The position numbers and the translations under genes are program-made. Below, in pieces: positions 21,016 to 23,972 of a stretch of 23,972 nucleotides of DNA. Source of the DNA: UBA1381 sp964399965 (GTDB lineage Bacteria > Bacillota > Clostridia > UBA1381); the NCBI GenBank assembly GCA_964399965.1, contig CAYNRX010000035.1:1-23972 (forward strand), given 5' to 3'. Numbering within the stretch: position 1 is the first letter of the stretch; each line of letters opens with the position of its first letter. Below the pieces are notes generated by a model. The model did no database searches. It worked only from the letters and a program-made list of their open reading frames with translations, and was not told the DNA's origin.

Positions 21016-21819
21016 TCACTGTTTACGTTTGCCTAAAATCAGGATAACAACAAGCGTTACAACCCCCAGAAGGATTATCGTTCCGCCCGGGCGCAGGTCG
21101 AGAAAGTATGAAAGCGTAAGTCCGGCGATTGTAAAAAATTCCGCAAACCCTATCGCCAGTGCAAACATTGAACGGTAGCTTTTGGCAAGGATCATCGCAC
21201 AGGCAGCAGGGAGGACTATCAGCGAGGATATCATAAGCGTTCCCACCGTACGTGACGCCACGGACACTGTTATTGCTACCAGCAGCATGAACACAAAATT
21301 TATACCGCGTACAGGCACGCCGGCTATAGCGGCGCTTTCCTCGTCGAACGTTATATAGAAAAGCTCTTTATATAAAAGGAACGAAACGGCGGCCGCCGCT
21401 ATGCATAGGATAATTGTCAGTGACAGCTCCAGATCCGAAACGGCGACGATAGAGCCGAAAAGGAAGCTATTGAGATTGGCTGAGGAGGAAGTGATGCGGT
21501 CGGAAAATATGGCCGTCAGTCCTACTCCTGCCGAAAGCACAACAGTAGTTGCTATCTCTGCGTAGCGTGAGAAAAACCGGCGCAGCCCCTCGATGCTGAA
21601 TACGGCGGCTATGGAAAACACCACTGCTCCCAATACGGGGTTAAAGCCAAAAGCCAGTCCGCAAGCGATGCCGGCAAGCGCGGAATGTGAGGCGGCGTCG
21701 CCTATGTTCGATAGGCGTTTGAGGATTATCACAACGCCTATGCAGGGAGATATGACTGCTATCAGAACAGCTACCAAAAAGGCTCTCTGCATGAAAGAGT
21801 AAGACAACATTTCAATCAA
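21016..21819 (-). CDS. znuB: Zinc-type ABC transporter permease (ZnuB/AdcB family)
   Basis: Membrane subunit of a metal-ion ABC importer. The ~267 residues contain seven or eight hydrophobic segments. The motif GDAASHSALAGIACGLAFG, the DEESAAIAG coupling region and the C-terminal RPGGTIILLG are typical of the ABC-3 (ZnuB/MntB) permease family. The start is probably TTG at 21819, with GGAGG eight bases upstream. That ribosome site lies in the end of the ATPase gene, and the two reading frames overlap by 8 bases. An ATG at 21810 is too far from the site. Zinc is favoured over manganese because of the binding-protein motifs and operator, but the two are hard to separate by sequence alone. Confidence 0.92.
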   Translation of the reverse strand: MIEMLSYSFMQRAFLVAVLIAVISPCIGVVIILKRLSNIGDAASHSALAGIACGLAFGFNPVLGAVVFSIAAVFSIEGLRRFFSRYAEIATTVVLSAGVGLTAIFSDRITSSSANLNSFLFGSIVAVSDLELSLTIILCIAAAAVSFLLYKELFYITFDEESAAIAGVPVRGINFVFMLLVAITVSVASRTVGTLMISSLIVLPAACAMILAKSYRSMFALAIGFAEFFTIAGLTLSYFLDLRPGGTIILLGVVTLVVILILGKRKQ

Positions 21820-22540
21820 GAAAAACACCTCCGGTTATAAGGCGGCGCAGCTCGCCCGGCGACAGCTCCGATTTTTTGCGGAAGCGGCAGTCTCCCTCGC
21901 CTGACAATATCAAGAGCTTGTTAGAAAGGCTCACTAGTGAAGCTGTATCGTGGTTGGTCATTACGATGGTTATCCCCTGTTTGTTCAACCGCCGCAAAAG
22001 CTCTGTTATTACCTCCACCGACATTGCATCGATCCCTACGGTTGGTTCATCAAGCAGCAGGAGCTTAGGTGAAGCTATCAGGGCGCGGGCGATGAACACC
22101 CGCTGCTGCTGTCCGCCGGAAAGCTGTCCGATAAGACGATTTTCGCAGCCGGTCAATCCAACCTGATCCATGACTTTATCAAAAAGTGCCATATCATCCT
22201 TTTTCGGACGCTTGAAAAGCCCCAGTCTTGGGTATAGGTTGGCCGTAACTACTTCGCGTACCGTTGCCGGGAAGGCGCTATTAAATGATGAGGCCTTTTG
22301 GGAAACGTAACACAGACCATCTATCGCACGCGAACTTTTGCGGTCGCGGCCCAGAATGGAAATGCTGCCCGAATTATAGGGTAAAAGCCCCAGAAGCAGC
22401 TTTAGGAGCGTGCTTTTTCCCGCTCCATTAGAGCCGATAACGCCGACAAAGTCTCCCTCCTCAACGGAGAACGAGATATTATCAAGAACATCTGTTTCCC
22501 CATAGCAGAAGGAAAGGCCTTTTACATCTATTACCTTCAT
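21812..22540 (-). CDS. znuC: Zinc-type ABC transporter ATPase (ZnuC/AdcC family)
   Basis: A 242-residue ATPase. It shows Walker A GSNGAGKST, Q-loop YVSQKASSFNSAFPATVREVV (the family-typical FPATV segment), signature LSGGQQQRVFIARAL, Walker B LLLLDEPTVGID and switch histidine TNHDTASL. It powers import of the metal delivered by the lipoprotein. The ATG overlaps the stop of the binding-protein gene by 4 bases (ATGA), and its own 3' end overlaps the permease start, so all three genes are translationally coupled. Confidence 0.96.
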   Translation of the reverse strand: MKVIDVKGLSFCYGETDVLDNISFSVEEGDFVGVIGSNGAGKSTLLKLLLGLLPYNSGSISILGRDRKSSRAIDGLCYVSQKASSFNSAFPATVREVVTANLYPRLGLFKRPKKDDMALFDKVMDQVGLTGCENRLIGQLSGGQQQRVFIARALIASPKLLLLDEPTVGIDAMSVEVITELLRRLNKQGITIVMTNHDTASLVSLSNKLLILSGEGDCRFRKKSELSPGELRRLITGGVFLD

Positions 22541-23394
22541 TTTAAAGCCAGCTCCAGGTTGTCAAGATTTCTTCCCATCACTGTAAAATAATCCTCATCC
22601 TCGGTATTGCCCTCGAATGGGTCAAGCTCCAGCGTTTCAGCTCCCGTTTCGCGGACTATCGGTGCTGTTATATCGCTGTTTTTAAGCGGTTCAAAAAATA
22701 CATAGCCGATGTTATTTGTTTTCATCAGCTCCACTATTTCGGCAATGCGCGACGGGGATGCATCACCTTCGCCTTGCAGGCCGCTGATGCTCACCTGCGT
22801 GAGTCCGTAGGCGTCGCAGAGATAGCCATAGGCTTGGTGAGATACAACGATATCTTTTTTGGGGCAGGCGGAGAGTCGCGTTTGGAAGGAGGAGTCAAGC
22901 GTTTTGAGCCTTGACAGGGCGTCTGCTAGGTTTGCCCGGTAGTAGTCGGCGTTTTCCGGATCGGCCAGCTCAAAACCGGCGCATATATTTTCTATTTCTA
23001 TCATGGCCAGCTGGGGGTCGAGCCACATATGGGGATCTCCGCCCAGCTCCGGTATGCCGTCGGATGCTTCTACAATCTTGGCCGATTCGGAAAGCGTGGA
23101 AATATCCTTTGCCCAGTCATCCATGCCGGAGCCGTGATATATAAACAGGTCGCATTCCGATATTTCTGCCATATCGCTGGCTTTCGGTTCCCAGTCGTGA
23201 GGCTCGCTGCCTGCGGGAACGGCGTTTGTTATCTGGGCCTTATCTCCGCCGATTATGCGTGCGAAATCGTACATTGCATAAAATGAGGTATAAACTTTTA
23301 TCCCCGCTTCCTGGGGAGAATTGTTGCTGGTGGAGCAGCCGCTGAGCAGCAAAAGCGGCAGCAGTAAAACGGATAATATTCGGTAAGCTCTCAT
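22537..23394 (-). CDS. znuA: Zinc-binding ABC lipoprotein (ZnuA/AdcA-like)
   Basis: Extracytoplasmic metal-binding lipoprotein. Residues 1-20 are a lipoprotein signal ending in the lipobox LLSGC, so it is anchored by Cys20. Metal ligands of the cluster A-I family are present: His66 in EPHDWEP, His122 in GDPHMWLDP, His186 in VVSHQAYGYL and an acidic ligand, Asp258 in LELDPFEG. VSISGLQGEGDASP matches the zinc-type ISG loop. The His-rich loop found in many ZnuA proteins is missing; residues 110-121 are short and acidic. It heads a three-gene operon. The start at 23394 has AAAGGAA nine bases upstream. A Fur-type palindrome covers the predicted transcription start. Confidence 0.95.
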   Translation of the reverse strand: MRAYRILSVLLLPLLLLSGCSTSNNSPQEAGIKVYTSFYAMYDFARIIGGDKAQITNAVPAGSEPHDWEPKASDMAEISECDLFIYHGSGMDDWAKDISTLSESAKIVEASDGIPELGGDPHMWLDPQLAMIEIENICAGFELADPENADYYRANLADALSRLKTLDSSFQTRLSACPKKDIVVSHQAYGYLCDAYGLTQVSISGLQGEGDASPSRIAEIVELMKTNNIGYVFFEPLKNSDITAPIVRETGAETLELDPFEGNTEDEDYFTVMGRNLDNLELALK

Positions 23395-23414
23395 AAACGT
23401 ATATTCCTTTCTAG

Positions 23415-23431
23415 TTGAGAATTATTCTCAA
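23415..23431. promoter_or_regulatory. Fur-family operator, probably Zur
   Basis: Perfect palindrome TTGAGAATTATTCTCAA, containing the 7-1-7 form TGAGAAT-N-ATTCTCA used by Fur/Zur/PerR proteins. It lies just downstream of the znuA -10 box and over the predicted transcription start, a classic repressor position. Zur is the likely regulator because the genes encode a zinc-type importer. Confidence 0.85.
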
Positions 23432-23433
23432 TT

Positions 23434-23462
23434 ATTATAGCGCAGATGAAATAAAATGTCAA
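23434..23462 (-). promoter_or_regulatory. SigA-type promoter of znuACB
   Basis: TTGACA (23462-23457), a 17-base spacer, TATAAT (23439-23434) on the minus strand. The -35 box abuts the T-run of the spoVM terminator. Confidence 0.92.
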
Positions 23463-23465
23463 GAT

Positions 23466-23506
23466 AAAAAAGACGGTCCTGCTTCGTTTAAAGGAAGCAG
23501 TCCGTC
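23466..23506 (-). terminator. Intrinsic terminator after spoVM
   Basis: Minus-strand stem GACGG..CTGCTTC with GAAGCAG..CCGTC (23506-23472), a small internal bulge, then TTTTTT (23471-23466). Confidence 0.85.
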
Positions 23507-23526
23507 CGCATATCGTATGTATAGGG

Positions 23527-23595
23527 TTACATCTTAAATATAGCCTTTACTATCCCCCGGAAGCATTTGGGGACTTTCATAACAACTACTTTCAT
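23527..23595 (-). CDS. spoVM: Stage V sporulation protein M (SpoVM)
   Basis: A 22-residue peptide. It begins MKVVVMKVPKCFRG and ends IVKAIFKM. This aligns with the 26-residue Bacillus subtilis SpoVM (MKFYTIKLPKFLGG..IVRAM..): Met-Lys at the start, Pro9-Lys10, Gly14 and the Ile-Val-Lys/Arg-Ala amphipathic helix all match. SpoVM recognises the convex surface of the forespore membrane and anchors the spore coat ATPase SpoIVA. The gene is preceded by GGAGG 8 bases before the ATG, directly after the stop of a 55-codon gene. The C-terminal tail is four residues shorter than in B. subtilis. It marks the organism, or at least its lineage, as endospore-forming. Confidence 0.88.
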   Translation of the reverse strand: MKVVVMKVPKCFRGIVKAIFKM

Positions 23596-23608
23596 TATAT
23601 TTTCCTCC

Positions 23609-23776
23609 TCACCATTTAAAAAGACATAAGTAACCAAGGAATATCAGTACGGCAGTCTCAAGTATGATAACGAGCGTAGGGGGCAGGATAAAACCTGTAA
23701 CCACGCCGATACAAAACGCCAGCGATGCAGCGCCTGCTGTCTTGCAGCCTAAACAGTTTAAGCAGCATTTTTTCAT
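23609..23776 (-). CDS. Cys-rich 55-aa membrane protein upstream of spoVM
   Basis: A 55-residue protein. The N-terminus MKKCCLNCLGCKT has four cysteines (C-C-x2-C-x2-C). Two hydrophobic segments follow (about 15-31 and 33-52), joined by a Pro-Pro turn. The stop overlaps the ribosome site of spoVM (TGAGGAGG), so the two genes are translationally linked. The start at 23776 has AGAGG ten bases upstream. I do not recognise the family. Position suggests sporulation-time expression in the mother cell. The cysteine cluster could bind metal or be lipid-modified, which is speculation. Confidence 0.7.
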   Translation of the reverse strand: MKKCCLNCLGCKTAGAASLAFCIGVVTGFILPPTLVIILETAVLIFLGYLCLFKW

Positions 23777-23846
23777 TTTCGCTCATCCTCTCAAAAGCTT
23801 TTGATAATACAGTATATGAGCAGGAAGGGAATATGTTACAAAGCGG

Positions 23847-23875
23847 TTGACAAAAATGTGTGTTTGTGGTTTAAT
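23847..23875 (+). promoter_or_regulatory. Rightward SigA-type promoter leading into R4
   Basis: TTGACA (23847-23852), a 17-base spacer, TTTAAT (23870-23875). The predicted start is about 15 bases before repeat R4, so the transcript would begin with the repeat. The gene it serves is outside the window. Confidence 0.65.
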
Positions 23876-23897
23876 TATAATGGAGAATAGAAAATAA

Positions 23898-23972
23898 TAG
23901 ATAATTATAAAACGCGGCAGCGTTTTATAATTATTTCCTTATTCTGGGGAGCTCGAGGGTGAAACCCTCGAA
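23898..23972 (-). repeat. Dispersed hairpin-rich repeat, copy R4 (cut by window edge)
   Basis: Starts TAGATAATTATAAAACGC and reads through the terminal hairpin (perfect AATTATAAAACGC/GCGTTTTATAATT), TTTCCTTATTCTGGGGAG and the CTCGAGGG/CCCTCGA hairpin before the window ends. Orientation is as in R2 (opposite to R1 and R3). Confidence 0.85.

Noticed and set aside
23780..23840. SigE-type promoter for the spoVM pair
   Set aside because: CATATT and CATATACT elements are present on the minus strand, but the spacer of 11 bases is too short for the known consensus.

Overview
The window looks like chromosomal DNA of an anaerobic, spore-forming Clostridia-type Firmicute, probably from a gut or plant-biomass habitat (inference). 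The reasons are a tiny spoVM gene, a T-box and a TPP riboswitch with intrinsic terminators, strong AGGAGG ribosome sites, a pyruvate formate-lyase system, a GH28 pectin-type enzyme, and an OLE RNA locus, which is known mainly from anaerobic and extremophilic Firmicutes.

Layout. Bases 1-1973 (minus): T-box leader, pheS and a small P-loop kinase whose 3' end runs into a dispersed repeat (copy R1). Bases 2011-3139 (minus): a REC/HD-GYP response regulator with its own promoter. Bases 3186-8363 (minus): one long unit read as promoter, OLE RNA, oapA, dxs, tlyA, repeat copy R2, ispE, terminator. It joins a large structured RNA and its membrane protein partner to two non-mevalonate isoprenoid genes. 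Bases 8400-9100 (plus): an unexplained structured segment, then an Hpt phosphotransfer protein. Bases 9316-12660 (plus): a pyruvate formate-lyase operon in which the enzyme is split into a 700-residue core and a separate 78-residue glycyl-radical protein, followed by the activase. Bases 12706-14271 (plus): repeat copy R3 lies directly in front of a GH28-family gene. Bases 14359-16168 (plus): a minimal two-gene SUF-type Fe-S assembly system. Bases 16185-17530 (plus): a GNAT protein and a secreted stalk-domain protein. Bases 17715-19344 (plus): a TPP-riboswitch-controlled thiC. Bases 19434-20948 (minus): an HD-domain protein and two GNAT acetyltransferases. Bases 21016-23462 (minus): a zinc ABC importer behind a Fur-family operator. 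Bases 23466-23776 (minus): a Cys-rich 55-aa membrane peptide and spoVM. The window ends in repeat copy R4.

The most unusual content is (i) the OLE RNA/OapA locus, (ii) the split pyruvate formate-lyase, and (iii) a non-coding, hairpin-rich repeat family with four copies here. R2 is flanked by an exact 14-bp direct duplication, and the copies show covariation in a terminal hairpin. I interpret the family as a structured, non-autonomous mobile element; R2 interrupts the OLE/isoprenoid operon. The Fe-S system, the radical enzymes (PflA, ThiC), the isoprenoid genes and zinc import are all consistent with anaerobic core metabolism.
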